Origin: RPQK01 sp041946865
GTDB lineage: Bacteria; Acidobacteriota; UBA6911; RPQK01
Direction: 5' to 3'
Assembly: GCA_041946865.1 (NCBI GenBank)
Contig: JBHGBF010000001.1
Span: 58,266 to 122,265, forward strand
DNA length: 64,000 bases
Position numbers and translations under genes: made by a program. Shown here piece after piece: positions 42,215-51,656 of this stretch (within the stretch, counting starts at the first letter, position 1; each line of letters starts with the position of its first letter). The notes under the pieces were generated by a model, which worked only from the letters and a program-made list of their open reading frames with translations, made no database searches and was not told the DNA's origin.

Positions 42215-43348
42215 ATGCGCATCCTGCTTCATATCGAATCCTCGCGTGCTTCGGGGCGGGACTTGCTGAAGGGAATTGCCGGTTACTCCAGGCTTCACGG
42301 CGATGTGACCTTCCATTGGGAACCGAGAGGGCTTCAGCCGACTCCGCTGCATCTCACGTCCTGGAAACCGGACGGCATCATCACGCGCGATCCGGACATC
42401 GGCGAGATGATGGGTTATGGTGTTCCTCTCATAGTCGTTGGCCACAGGTACACCGCGATACCGGGCGTGGTAAATATCATCACCGACTCGGCGAGTATCG
42501 GCCGAATGGCGGCAGAGCACTTGCTTGCCTGCGGTTTGAAGCGCTTTGCGTTCTGTGGATTTCAGGACAAGCCGTGGTCGGGAGAACGGCTGGCCAGCTT
42601 TTCGGGCACGGTCGCCAAGGCCGGTTATGAGACCAGCTGCTACGAATCGCCGGAACCTACCGAGTCGGCTCTGCTCGAGACTGGTCTTACTGAACTGGCC
42701 CAGTGGCTGTTAACCCTTCCGAAGCCGGTCGGCGTTATGGCCTGTAATGATGACCGTGCGCAACAGGTGAGCGAGGCCTGCCAGATGGCCGGAATTCGGG
42801 TCCCCGAGCAGGTCGCACTCGTCGGGGCGGACAACGATGAATTGATTTGCGAGTTCTCTGCGCCTCCTATATCCAGCGTTGCGATCAATTTCGAACGCGC
42901 CGGTTATGAGGCGGCCGAAGTGATGAGACAACTTGTGGCGGGCGAGAGAGCGGCGCGGGAAGTCATTTTCGTCCCCCCAACCCACCTTGTCACTCGGCAG
43001 TCGACGGATATCGTAGCGGTCGGCGATGAGGCCGTCGCCAAGGGTCTGCGGTTTATAAGAAGTCGTTACCGGGACGGTATCCGAGTCGAGGATGTCGCCC
43101 GCGCCGCCGGCGTATCCCGGCGGGTTCTCGAAAAGCGCTTTCAAAGCGTCCTGGGCCGCTCGGTCCTGAAGGAAATTCGCAGAGTACGGGTGGATCATAT
43201 CAGCCGCCTCCTCGCGGAAAAGGAGATGTCGATCCTGCAGATTGCCCTTACGAGCGGGTTTGACGGTGTGGGCCATTTCGCGCGCTACTTCCGGGAAGAA
43301 AAAGGCATGAGCCCGCTGGCCTATCGCCGCCTCTACACGGCTCGGTGA
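42215..43348 (+). CDS. XylR-like AraC-family transcription regulator
   Basis: About 377 aa. Residues 1-265 form a LacI/periplasmic-binding-like sugar sensor (ILLHIESSRASGRDLLKGIAGYSRLHG, GVPLIVVGHRYTAIPGVVNIITDSASIGRMAAEHLLACGLKRFAFCG, VGVMACNDDRAQQVSEACQMAGIRVPEQVALVGADNDELICEFSAPPISSVA). Residues about 280-375 are two AraC helix-turn-helix units (VEDVARAAGVSRRVLEKRFQSVLG, ILQIALTSGFDGVGHFARYFREEKGMSPLAYRR). The layout is that of E. coli XylR. It probably senses a sugar and activates itself, the FAD oxidoreductase and the TonB receptor. ATG 42215 has CGAGGAG before it. Confidence 0.9.
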   Translation: MRILLHIESSRASGRDLLKGIAGYSRLHGDVTFHWEPRGLQPTPLHLTSWKPDGIITRDPDIGEMMGYGVPLIVVGHRYTAIPGVVNIITDSASIGRMAAEHLLACGLKRFAFCGFQDKPWSGERLASFSGTVAKAGYETSCYESPEPTESALLETGLTELAQWLLTLPKPVGVMACNDDRAQQVSEACQMAGIRVPEQVALVGADNDELICEFSAPPISSVAINFERAGYEAAEVMRQLVAGERAAREVIFVPPTHLVTRQSTDIVAVGDEAVAKGLRFIRSRYRDGIRVEDVARAAGVSRRVLEKRFQSVLGRSVLKEIRRVRVDHISRLLAEKEMSILQIALTSGFDGVGHFARYFREEKGMSPLAYRRLYTAR

Positions 43349-43405
43349 TACCTCGGCGGGTTTGACGTGGCTCACAGACCTGCGAAACGTGCAGCGGAGG
43401 ACTCC

Positions 43406-45409
43406 ATGAAACAAGCTGCTTTCTGTCTCCTCTTTTCCCTCTTCCTGACTTCGGCTTACGTGGCGGCTCAGGATTACGATGTCGTTGTTTACGGAGCGAC
43501 CGGCGGCGGGGTCGTGGCCTCCGTCGCCGCCGCCCGAGAGGGGAGCACTGTCCTGCTACTCGAGCCGGGCCGGCATGTGGGCGGGATGGTCACTGGCGGT
43601 TTGTCGCACACCGACTACGGAGACAGGACGGTGATCGGCGGACTGGCCATGGAGTTCTACAAGAAAGTCGCCGATCACTACAAGACACACGTGTTCTACT
43701 GGAGAGGACCAGAGCCGCACGTCGGGGAGAAGACCCTGAAGGACTGGCTTCAGGAGTCCAAGGTGGTAGTACGGTTCGCAAGCCGCGTGGACCGCGTCGT
43801 CAAGCAAGAGCGGACGATCAGGAAAATCATTCTGGTAGATGGGACGGAGGTGTCAGGCAAGGTCTTTGTTGACGCGGGATATGAGGGCGACCTGATGGCC
43901 CGAGCCGGGGTCAGCTACACCTGCGGTCGAGAAGGGAAAAAAGACTACAACGAGTCGTGGGCCGGGCGGCAACCGATCATGCAGACGAGCCACCAGATTG
44001 ATGCCAGGCTCAATCCCTTCACAAACGATAAAGAAAAAAAGCTGTTGCCGTTGATCAACCCCAGGCCCATGGTGGAGATCGGCGAAGGTGACAAGGGAAT
44101 TCAGGCCTACTGCTTTCGGATGATCACCACCAATCGACCCGAAAATATGGTTCCCTGGCCGAAACCCGCTAACTACGACCCCTCTGTTTTCGAGCTGGCG
44201 AGAAGATATTACCAGGCCCGCCCGGACGCCGGCCCGCTGATTCACTACTGGCCCACTCTTCCAAACGGGAAATCGGACATCAATTCCTCAGCAGGCATCT
44301 CCACTAATCTCCTGGATGGCTCCAGTTGGGACTATCCGGAAGCGGACTACGCAGAGCGTGATCGAATCTGGCAGTGGCATAAGGACTACACCCTCGGCCT
44401 GGCCTGGTTCCTGGCCCACGACCCGGCGGTTCCTCAGAAGGTCAGGGAGGAAATGAAGACCTTCGGGCTCTGCAAGGACGAGTATGTAGACAACGATCAT
44501 TTTCCACATCAACTCTACGTCCGAGTGGCGAGAAGGATGAAAGGCGAGTACTTTCTGACCCAGCATGACCTCATCGAACAAACGGAAAAATACGATTCTA
44601 TCGGCATGGGCTCCTACAACATCGACGTGCGTGAGATGCAGCGTGTCCACATTCCGATCAGCAGATTTCCCGACTTGAAGTATGAGGTGTACAACGAAGG
44701 GTATCTGTCGATACCGGTCGAACTGTACCAGATACCCTATCGCTCGCTTGTACCGAGGTATTCAGAATGCCAGAACCTGCTGGTTCCAGTCTGCGTTTCG
44801 GGGACACACCTCGCTGTCGCATCCATCCGAATGGAACCGCAGTACATGATCATGGGCCACTCGGCCGGGGTCGCCGCCGCCGTGGCCGCGAAGACCGGGA
44901 GGCCGGTCCAGAAGATCGACACCTATGAGCTCCAGGAGAAGCTGAAAGGCCAGCGGCAGATTCTGTCACTTAGAGAAAACCCTTACGGGCTGTGGAGCAA
45001 CGAAAAGGAAATCGTCATCGACAATAACATGAAGGGATTTGTGTCCTTTACCGGCGACTGGTTGGAAGAGGAGACGGTTCACGCCGGGCGTTACGAGATG
45101 AATTTTCGAGTGAAGCGGCCAGGCAGGAGCGGGACCTTCGAATACACTCCCTACTTTTTCAAGTCGGGTAATTACAAGGTCTACTCCTGGCATCCCGCTT
45201 CAAAAGAGTACGCCGCAGATGTAAGCGTGCAGATCCATCACGCCGGAGGCACGCAAAAGATCAAGCTGAACCAGCAACAAGGCGGCGGGCGATGGCAGGA
45301 AGTGGGCGTATTCAGGTTTGAGCAGGGGCGACGTCTGGCGGTCGAGATCGAGGCGGGAGAGGACCAGCAAGTCGTCGCCGACGCCTTCAAGTTCCAATTG
45401 CTCCAGTAA
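43406..45409 (+). CDS. Secreted FAD-dependent oxidoreductase with golvesin-like C-terminal domain
   Basis: About 667 aa. Signal peptide (AFCLLFSLFLTSAYVAAQ), then the FAD_oxidored (PF12831) domain with the Rossmann motif VVVYGATGGGVVASVAAAREGSTVLLLE, GGMVTGGLSHTDYG and VFVDAGYEGDLMARAGVSY. The last 140 residues (from about 530) look like the golvesin/Xly-type beta domain: EIVIDNNMKGFVSFTGDW, YTPYFFKSGNYKVYSWHP and QIHHAGGTQKIKLNQQQGGGRWQEVGVFRF, ending VVADAFKFQLL. It could oxidise a sugar or aid surface polysaccharide use. It follows the regulator by 57 bp and is likely co-transcribed. GCGGAGG precedes ATG 43406. Confidence 0.85.
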   Translation: MKQAAFCLLFSLFLTSAYVAAQDYDVVVYGATGGGVVASVAAAREGSTVLLLEPGRHVGGMVTGGLSHTDYGDRTVIGGLAMEFYKKVADHYKTHVFYWRGPEPHVGEKTLKDWLQESKVVVRFASRVDRVVKQERTIRKIILVDGTEVSGKVFVDAGYEGDLMARAGVSYTCGREGKKDYNESWAGRQPIMQTSHQIDARLNPFTNDKEKKLLPLINPRPMVEIGEGDKGIQAYCFRMITTNRPENMVPWPKPANYDPSVFELARRYYQARPDAGPLIHYWPTLPNGKSDINSSAGISTNLLDGSSWDYPEADYAERDRIWQWHKDYTLGLAWFLAHDPAVPQKVREEMKTFGLCKDEYVDNDHFPHQLYVRVARRMKGEYFLTQHDLIEQTEKYDSIGMGSYNIDVREMQRVHIPISRFPDLKYEVYNEGYLSIPVELYQIPYRSLVPRYSECQNLLVPVCVSGTHLAVASIRMEPQYMIMGHSAGVAAAVAAKTGRPVQKIDTYELQEKLKGQRQILSLRENPYGLWSNEKEIVIDNNMKGFVSFTGDWLEEETVHAGRYEMNFRVKRPGRSGTFEYTPYFFKSGNYKVYSWHPASKEYAADVSVQIHHAGGTQKIKLNQQQGGGRWQEVGVFRFEQGRRLAVEIEAGEDQQVVADAFKFQLLQ

Positions 45410-45736
45410 GAAATCGCCCTTCGGCGAAAGAGCGTGTTCGCAAAATGGTTACAAATTTACGCAAAATGGTGCTCTTTTTTCAAGCCTGCCGCCTATAATC
45501 AGCTTATCCAAGCTCTCGACAGGTATGTTGCCTCTAGGCCGAAGCGCAATAGCCGGGACCACTGTCCAAATTCAAATCGGCGAGGGAGAACCTGTCTCTA
45601 TGGCGCACTTTCATTCCGCCTTCGGGACGACTGGGAGTCTTGTTCGATGGGGCGATTTTCGCGGTGCAGCCCGCTTCAGGTTGTCAACGGCCTCCTGGTC
45701 TGCCCCATGGTGCACTTACCGCGGAGGAGGATACGT
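45410..45736. other. Intergenic leader with operator upstream of TonB receptor
   Basis: About 327 bp. The first 90 bases hold the operator/promoter described separately; the rest is an apparently long 5' leader (about 230 bases from TATAAT to the start codon) in which I see no known riboswitch. Confidence 0.45.
45437..45499 (+). promoter_or_regulatory. Promoter and operator of the TonB receptor gene
   Basis: TTCGCAAAATGG at 45437-45448 and TACGCAAAATGG at 45458-45469, 21 bp apart; GCCTATAATCAGC with TATAAT at 45494-45499. Half-site sequence, 21-bp phase and distance to the -10 match the XylR-like gene promoter within one base. Confidence 0.65.
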
Positions 45737-48700
45737 ATGAAAAGTCCGTCTTTGAGTCTACTGCTCCTATGCCTGCTGGGAGCTGGAACTCTTCTTTGCC
45801 CGTTACCCCTGCATGCGCAGGGAGTGTTCGGGACGATCAGCGGCACCATTCAAGACTCCAAAGGAGCGGCAATTCCGGGTGCAGGCGTGACCGTCACGAA
45901 CGTGAACACTGGCGTAGTGCGCCAGGTGACGACCAATGAAGTAGGGATCTACACCGCAACCAGTTTGATTCCCGGCGTGTACAGGGTGGAGGCAGAAATG
46001 CCCGGCTTCAAGAAGGCGGTTGTCTCCGATGTCACGCTCGAAGTGAACGCCAACCTGAAGATCAACCTGGTCATGGAGTTGGGTGAAGTGACGGAGGTCG
46101 TCAACGTCACGTCGGAGGCGCCTCTTCTGACCACCCAGCAATCCAATCTTGGTCAGACCGTGACGCAACGGCAGATCGAGCAGTTGCCCACGGGACGCGA
46201 CCTGTTCAACCTGCTTCCGCTCTCAGCAGGGGTATCTCAGCAAGCCGGTTGTGACGGGTGTGGGAACAACGGCAACATGCGCATCAACGGCGACCGGCCA
46301 CGTACCCAGGATTACATCCTGGATGGCACCACGATCAACGCGCCGGTGTTCGGGGGCCAGGCGCTCAATCCGGCGATCGATTCCGTTGCCGAATTCAGAG
46401 TCGAGACGAACAGCATGTCCGCCGAATACGGCAAAGCCGGCGGCGGTATCATTATCGCCGTGACTAGGTCGGGCACGAACGAGTTCCACGGGTCCGGCTA
46501 CTGGTACCATCGCAACGAAAGCCTCAACGCCCGCAACTTCTTCGAAGATCCGACACAACCCAAGAACCCTTTTAGCCAGCACGAATTCGGTGGAACAATA
46601 GGCGGGCCAATCCTGAGGGACAAGCTGTTCTTCTTTACCGACCTCCAGGTATTACGCCTTGACGGGAGCAGCCCCAGCGTTGATCACGTCGTGCCGAATT
46701 CGGCCTTCCGCAGCGGCGACCTTTCCGCTTTGTGTACGGCCGGTTTCGATGCCGCGGGGATTTGTGCGGACCCCAGCCAGCAGTTCCGGTTCCCGGGGAC
46801 GGACCAGTTCGTTCCTTTCAATCGAATCCCCGCCTCGCAGATTAACCCCATTTCGCAGCGGGTCATCGACGTGTGGCCGTCGTCTACGGTCGCTGGGACT
46901 GTGCCCGGAACCAATTTGTTCAGCTTCACGAGGGATAACGATAACAGGACGACCCGGTTTAATCCCCGGGTAGACTACCACCTGTCGGCGTCGGATCTTT
47001 TCTTTGGCGTCTTTCACCGGCAAACCGGCCGCCAGACCTCGCATCCGGGCATTATTCCCGGGCCTGCAGGCGAACAGATCCACCGGCAGAACGACTATGC
47101 ACTCACGACGGGGTGGACTCACAGCTTCAGCTCAGTATCCCTGAACGATTTTCGGTTTGGGTATATGCACCGAATCGGTGACCGCAGCAACCACGGCCAG
47201 GGTTCCACTTCGCCGTCGGACTTCGGGCTGCAGGGAATCCCGGATTGTCTGTCCACTATTCCCAACACGGAGAGTGGCAAGAAGTGCGGCACACCCTCGA
47301 TCAGCGTTGTCGGATTTCAAGGGCTTGGCGGTGCAGGACTTCTCTATGAGCCGGCAGATACGCTCCAGATCAACGACACTTTTTCCCGGCTCTTCGGCCG
47401 GCACAACCTGAAGATCGGCGGTGAAGCCCGCCGCTATTCCATCGACAACTACCAGCCGGATGCCGTCGCCAGCTTCAATTTCACCGGCTCACAAACCGAC
47501 AATGCCTTTGCCGATTTCCTGTTCGGAACCATTCACAGCGGCTCGGCCGGGCTGCAAAACGCCATGCTTTCGACACGGGCCTGGAGTTACTCGCTGTTCA
47601 TTCAGGATGACTTCAAGCTGACTCCAAGACTAACGCTCAACCTGGGACTGCGGTACCAGTATGATCAGTCGTTCAGTGAAGTGAACGATGGGCTTGCCTT
47701 CTTTAATCCGTTCACGGCGGAGTGGGAACAGTTTGGAGTGAACGCCCCGGACACTCCGTTTGATCCGTCACGGAAAATGTTCGGGCCGCGTCTCGGGTTT
47801 GCGTGGAGTCCGATCAGCGATTTCGTCGTCCGCGCCGGTTACGGCATCACGTATCCGGGTGTGGTCGGTCACGGCCGCGGAGGGGACGGCGAGCCCAGTC
47901 CCAACCTGAAGGCCACCACGCAGTTTCCGAGGGGAACAAACTGGTCCAGTCTGCCCCCGATCACCAACCCGGATCCGTCCGCCATCAGGGCGCCCATAGC
48001 CGTGGGAAGCAACGTTTCGTTTTCCGCCTGGGCGCCACGCAAGCAAACGCCGACGTATATCCAGAGCTGGAATCTGACGGTCGAGAAGCAACTTACAGGC
48101 AGCACCCTGGGGCAGCTGGCGTATGTCGGCACCCGCGGCACGCACTTGCCCATCAATTACGCGTACAACATCTGCCAGCAGACACGGGAAAGCACGGCGC
48201 AATTCGGCTATGACGCTACCACCAGCCCGTTTTGTCCGCTGGCCGCCGAAAAGGTGCTGGCGGCAGGCGGCTCGCTTTATGATCTGATAGTCACTCCAGG
48301 CTATTGGGGCCTCTCCAACTCGATTTATCACGCCATGCAGGCGAAGGTCGAGCGTCGCTTCTCGAGGGGCTTCTCGCTGCTGGGGACCTTCACCTGGAGC
48401 AAGCTGATCGACGATTCGTCCTCGGACTGGGGCGGATTCTGGTCTCTTGACACCCTCGGACAGGACTTCTACAACCGGAGGGGGGACCGCTCGGTAAGCG
48501 CCGGCGACATTCCGGCTCGCCTCTCGGTGGCCTCCATTGTGGAACTCCCGTTCGGCCCCGGAAAAAAGTGGCTGAACAAGGGGATTGTTGCTCAGGCACT
48601 CGGGGGTTGGCATGTGAGCGCAATCTATTCGCTCAGCAGCGGCACTCCCTTTGGAATCCTGGACAACTGTTACGGGTACTGCAATGCCGCGCACACTCTG

Positions 48701-49111
48701 AGCAATCGTCCGATGATGCTCGGCGATCCGCTTCCGCCGGGCTTCGATCAGACCATCGAGCACTGGTTTGATACTCAGGCCTTTGATTTCTCCGGGAATT
48801 TCCCGGCGCCGGGGCTGTTGACTCCCACCGGTCCGGGAGACCCCAACAAGGCGTTCGGCGATGCGCCCCGCTACTTCTCAGACATTCGGAATCCAAGGGT
48901 GAACAACCTCGATTTCTCGGTGCAGAAAGACGTTGCGCTGCCCATGGGAGAAGAGACGCGCCTGAGGTTCCGAGGGGATTTCTTCAACTTGCCGAATCAT
49001 CCGCAATTTGCAGAGTCCAATGGTGACCTGACCAACTCCAACTTCGGAAGGATCACGCGCACCGCCATAAACAACCGGACTGTGCAGTTAGGGCTGCATC
49101 TTTTCTTCTAG
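45737..49111 (+). CDS. Oar-like TonB-dependent receptor with carboxypeptidase-regulatory domain
   Basis: About 1124 aa. Signal peptide (LSLLLLCLLGAGTLLCPLPLHAQG), then a CarboxypepD_reg domain (GTISGTIQDSKGAAIPGAGVTVTNVNTGVVRQVTTNEVGIY, VYRVEAEMPGFKKAVV), a plug (about 115-230; LPTGRDLFNLLPL, DYILDGTTINAPVFGG, EFRVETNSMSAEYGKAGGGIIIAVTRSGTNEFHGSGYWYHRNE) and a long beta-barrel ending INNRTVQLGLHLFF with the terminal Phe of outer-membrane proteins. The family is greatly expanded in Acidobacteriota and imports large glycans or peptides. GGAGGAGG precedes ATG 45737; the frame stays open 101 codons upstream, without signal-peptide sequence. Controlled by the operator pair at 45437-45469. Confidence 0.92.
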   Translation: MKSPSLSLLLLCLLGAGTLLCPLPLHAQGVFGTISGTIQDSKGAAIPGAGVTVTNVNTGVVRQVTTNEVGIYTATSLIPGVYRVEAEMPGFKKAVVSDVTLEVNANLKINLVMELGEVTEVVNVTSEAPLLTTQQSNLGQTVTQRQIEQLPTGRDLFNLLPLSAGVSQQAGCDGCGNNGNMRINGDRPRTQDYILDGTTINAPVFGGQALNPAIDSVAEFRVETNSMSAEYGKAGGGIIIAVTRSGTNEFHGSGYWYHRNESLNARNFFEDPTQPKNPFSQHEFGGTIGGPILRDKLFFFTDLQVLRLDGSSPSVDHVVPNSAFRSGDLSALCTAGFDAAGICADPSQQFRFPGTDQFVPFNRIPASQINPISQRVIDVWPSSTVAGTVPGTNLFSFTRDNDNRTTRFNPRVDYHLSASDLFFGVFHRQTGRQTSHPGIIPGPAGEQIHRQNDYALTTGWTHSFSSVSLNDFRFGYMHRIGDRSNHGQGSTSPSDFGLQGIPDCLSTIPNTESGKKCGTPSISVVGFQGLGGAGLLYEPADTLQINDTFSRLFGRHNLKIGGEARRYSIDNYQPDAVASFNFTGSQTDNAFADFLFGTIHSGSAGLQNAMLSTRAWSYSLFIQDDFKLTPRLTLNLGLRYQYDQSFSEVNDGLAFFNPFTAEWEQFGVNAPDTPFDPSRKMFGPRLGFAWSPISDFVVRAGYGITYPGVVGHGRGGDGEPSPNLKATTQFPRGTNWSSLPPITNPDPSAIRAPIAVGSNVSFSAWAPRKQTPTYIQSWNLTVEKQLTGSTLGQLAYVGTRGTHLPINYAYNICQQTRESTAQFGYDATTSPFCPLAAEKVLAAGGSLYDLIVTPGYWGLSNSIYHAMQAKVERRFSRGFSLLGTFTWSKLIDDSSSDWGGFWSLDTLGQDFYNRRGDRSVSAGDIPARLSVASIVELPFGPGKKWLNKGIVAQALGGWHVSAIYSLSSGTPFGILDNCYGYCNAAHTLSNRPMMLGDPLPPGFDQTIEHWFDTQAFDFSGNFPAPGLLTPTGPGDPNKAFGDAPRYFSDIRNPRVNNLDFSVQKDVALPMGEETRLRFRGDFFNLPNHPQFAESNGDLTNSNFGRITRTAINNRTVQLGLHLFF

Positions 49112-49151
49112 GCCGGCAACTGAGAATAAGCATCGGTGGCCTCCTCATCGT

Positions 49152-49182
49152 GGCCGGGCTCCTCGTTCAACGGAGCCCGGCC
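49152..49182. terminator. Bidirectional stem-loop between convergent genes
   Basis: GGCCGGGCTCC, nine-base loop, GGAGCCCGGCC: a perfect 11-bp stem in the 115-bp gap between the TonB receptor and the convergent propeller protein. No long T-run follows on either strand. Confidence 0.6.
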
Positions 49183-49226
49183 GCCGTGAGTCCGAATCAG
49201 AAATAGGGGGACACCCCAGCGGGATC

Positions 49227-51338
49227 TCAGCGGAAATCCTCTACGAGCACGATGTCCGATCCCTCTCTTGGATCAGAACCCGAGCAGAGAAACCAGCGGC
49301 CGTCGAGGCTGACTCTGAACGTCGCGGGATTCGGTACATTTAGCGTCAGGACTTTTCGTGTCCTCCCGTCTTCGAAACCGAGAAAGTAGACGTTACGCTC
49401 GCGCCTGAAGTAGATCCCCGTTGAGCTCAAGTCCCATTGGGTAAAGGAAAGGTCTTTTTCGAGAATCCGGGTTTCTGCTCCTCCGCCGGTCGGCATGACC
49501 ATGATCTGTCCAGGAAAGCCAGTCGCGTAGTACAACTGTGTGCCGTCGACCGATTCCAACCCGCGGAAACCGCCTTGCCTTGTCACCTGGCGGAGCTCGC
49601 TTCCTGCCACAGTTGTCTTCCAGATTTCATATCTTCCAGACCGATTAGAGGAGAAATAGACCCATCGCCCATCTCGCGACCAGGTGGGCGTGACATCCGC
49701 GGCGGGATGAGTTGTCAGTCGGCGTGGAGTGCCCCCTTCGGCGTTCACCACATAGATCTCTGCATCGTGGTTCCAACTGTCAAAGCAAATCTGCCGGCCA
49801 TCCGGCGACCATGTCGGCGAGCCGCTTTCGGCCTTCAGCCAGGTAACCTGCCTCAACCGTGAGCCGTCGCTATTGCAGACAAAGATCTCAAAATACCCGG
49901 TCCTGTTCGAGGCAAACGCAATCCTGGTTCCATCGGGGGAGAATTGAGGATTGTCATCCGAACGTGTTGAAGAGATGATGCGCTCGGCTCGTGCTTGACT
50001 GCTATCTTGCGTAAGTGGACCAGCGAGTCGCCAGATATCGCGCTGGAAAGGCGGGCCGCCCTGGGTGTAGGCCATAGGCCTGCCTTTCCTCGACACCGAC
50101 GGGTATTCCCTTGCGAGATTCTCTCCAGATCCGGTCAAAGGTACCGGGCCATCCCCGGCGATAGTGACCCGCCAGAGGCGATCTTCGGCGGCGAAGACAA
50201 TCTGCCTGCCGTCTGGCATCCAGGCCAGTCCGTGCACGCTGCGGAAGCTCTCGAACGTCAACTGCTGCACGGGACCCTTTGGCAGAGATTGCTGATACAA
50301 GTCCCAGACTGCCCAACCCCTGCGTCGAAAGAACCCAATCGTCCCACCGGCGGGTGAAAACTGACCGAAGTAATCACCTAGAGTTCCCCCTGGCGGTGAA
50401 GTGCATGCCTCCAAATGGCCGGAATCGACATCCAGGAGGTGGCAGCGCGCTTCAATCGCCCCATGAGGGCGAAACGAAACAGCCAGGTGTCTTCCATCGG
50501 GTGACCAGGACAGGTCAGTCAGGCCCTGATCGTAGAGCGCGTCAGTGCGGAGCTCAGCCAGTGTCCGTTCAGATCCACCCAGGGCAGGCACCTCGACTAT
50601 GGCTACTTTGTCTGCAAGCGAGCGCGCGAAAACTATGCGTTGCCCATCAGGAGACCATCGTGGGCACCACTCCGGGTTCGAGTCCGACGTCAGCCTGAGA
50701 GGCTCCCCGAGGCCGATCTGCTTGACGTAGATGTCCGAGTTCCCGTTCTTGTCGTCTTTTGCCGTCCACTGATAGGCGATGCGGTCTCCCTGAGGCGAAA
50801 AGTCCGGGCGCTCCTCAGACCCGGGGTAGCTGGTGAACGGAACGGCCCGGAGTGTTGGAGCTTCAGTTGGGGCCAGCGTCGTTCGCGGAAACCAGATGGC
50901 GATGGCCAGGACTACGCCAAGCAGGACAAAGCCCACTGCGAGGCCCAGGGCCCGGCGACGCGCTCGCGGCTGGATGGCTGCCTTTCGGACGTTGGATCCA
51001 TCTCGATGCTCTGAAGCGACACCAGGGAATTCAACCGGCGCGATCAACCTGTACCCACGTCGCGGGAGCGTTTCGATATAGCTCGGATGCCTGGAGTCAT
51101 CGCCCAACGCCTTGCGGAGCAGCCAGATAGCGTTAGAAAGCACCTCGTCTGTGACGAAGGTATCCGGCCAGATGGCTTGGATCAAGCGCTCTTTGGGAAG
51201 GACTTTCCCGGCGTGCTCTGCGAGGTAAACCAGAAGGTCCATGACCTTCGGTTCGAGCTGGACCTGCTTCTCGCCGCGGCTCAGCTTTCCTATGTCCGGC
51301 TCGACCCGCCACTCGCCGATTCGCAGCTCATCCCTCAT
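49227..51338 (-). CDS. Winged-helix / TolB-type propeller membrane regulator (CadC-like)
   Basis: 703 aa. Residues 1-100 are an OmpR/CadC winged helix (LRIGEWRVEPDIGKLSRGEKQVQLEPKVMDLLVYLAEHAGKVLPKERLIQAIW, SYIETLPRRGYRLIAPV). One membrane helix follows (ALGLAVGFVLLGVVLAIAIWF, about 130-150). The extracytoplasmic part is made of PD40/TolB beta-propeller repeats: DFSPQGDRIAY, RWSPDGQRIVF, SWSPDGRHLAV, QFSPDGTRIAF, TWSPDGRQICF, TWSRDGRWVYF. These proteins are common in Acidobacteriota; ligand and targets are unknown. The divergent permease genes are the nearest candidates. Confidence 0.87.
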   Translation of the reverse strand: MRDELRIGEWRVEPDIGKLSRGEKQVQLEPKVMDLLVYLAEHAGKVLPKERLIQAIWPDTFVTDEVLSNAIWLLRKALGDDSRHPSYIETLPRRGYRLIAPVEFPGVASEHRDGSNVRKAAIQPRARRRALGLAVGFVLLGVVLAIAIWFPRTTLAPTEAPTLRAVPFTSYPGSEERPDFSPQGDRIAYQWTAKDDKNGNSDIYVKQIGLGEPLRLTSDSNPEWCPRWSPDGQRIVFARSLADKVAIVEVPALGGSERTLAELRTDALYDQGLTDLSWSPDGRHLAVSFRPHGAIEARCHLLDVDSGHLEACTSPPGGTLGDYFGQFSPAGGTIGFFRRRGWAVWDLYQQSLPKGPVQQLTFESFRSVHGLAWMPDGRQIVFAAEDRLWRVTIAGDGPVPLTGSGENLAREYPSVSRKGRPMAYTQGGPPFQRDIWRLAGPLTQDSSQARAERIISSTRSDDNPQFSPDGTRIAFASNRTGYFEIFVCNSDGSRLRQVTWLKAESGSPTWSPDGRQICFDSWNHDAEIYVVNAEGGTPRRLTTHPAADVTPTWSRDGRWVYFSSNRSGRYEIWKTTVAGSELRQVTRQGGFRGLESVDGTQLYYATGFPGQIMVMPTGGGAETRILEKDLSFTQWDLSSTGIYFRRERNVYFLGFEDGRTRKVLTLNVPNPATFRVSLDGRWFLCSGSDPREGSDIVLVEDFR

Positions 51339-51656
51339 GGCTTAGACGTCTCTCGGAAGGTGACCCAGAGTATAACGCCGGCCGCTGATCCGCTCAATAT
51401 CGTCCTCAGGTCCTAATGACTATGTAAGAAAGGGATCAAGCCCGTGACCGGTTGGTGCGTGGATCAATGGGTATGTCTGAAGCCCCCGATCTCGCAGCCA
51501 CGTAAAAGCATCGTGACGATTTCTTGAGGAGAAGCTGAATCAAACCAGAGGCCGCCCTGAAGACTCCCTGAGCTCCGGACTGCCATGCTGGCCCTGCGAA
51601 TCGACGTGGCACAAGCAGGCAGGATGCCTCCGCTCCCAGGGGGAATGGGACCGACT
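51339..51656. other. Divergent intergenic region
   Basis: About 318 bp between the propeller regulator and the permease operon. Codons upstream of 51657 are open from 51585 but do not resemble the family. No clear operator seen. Confidence 0.35.
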
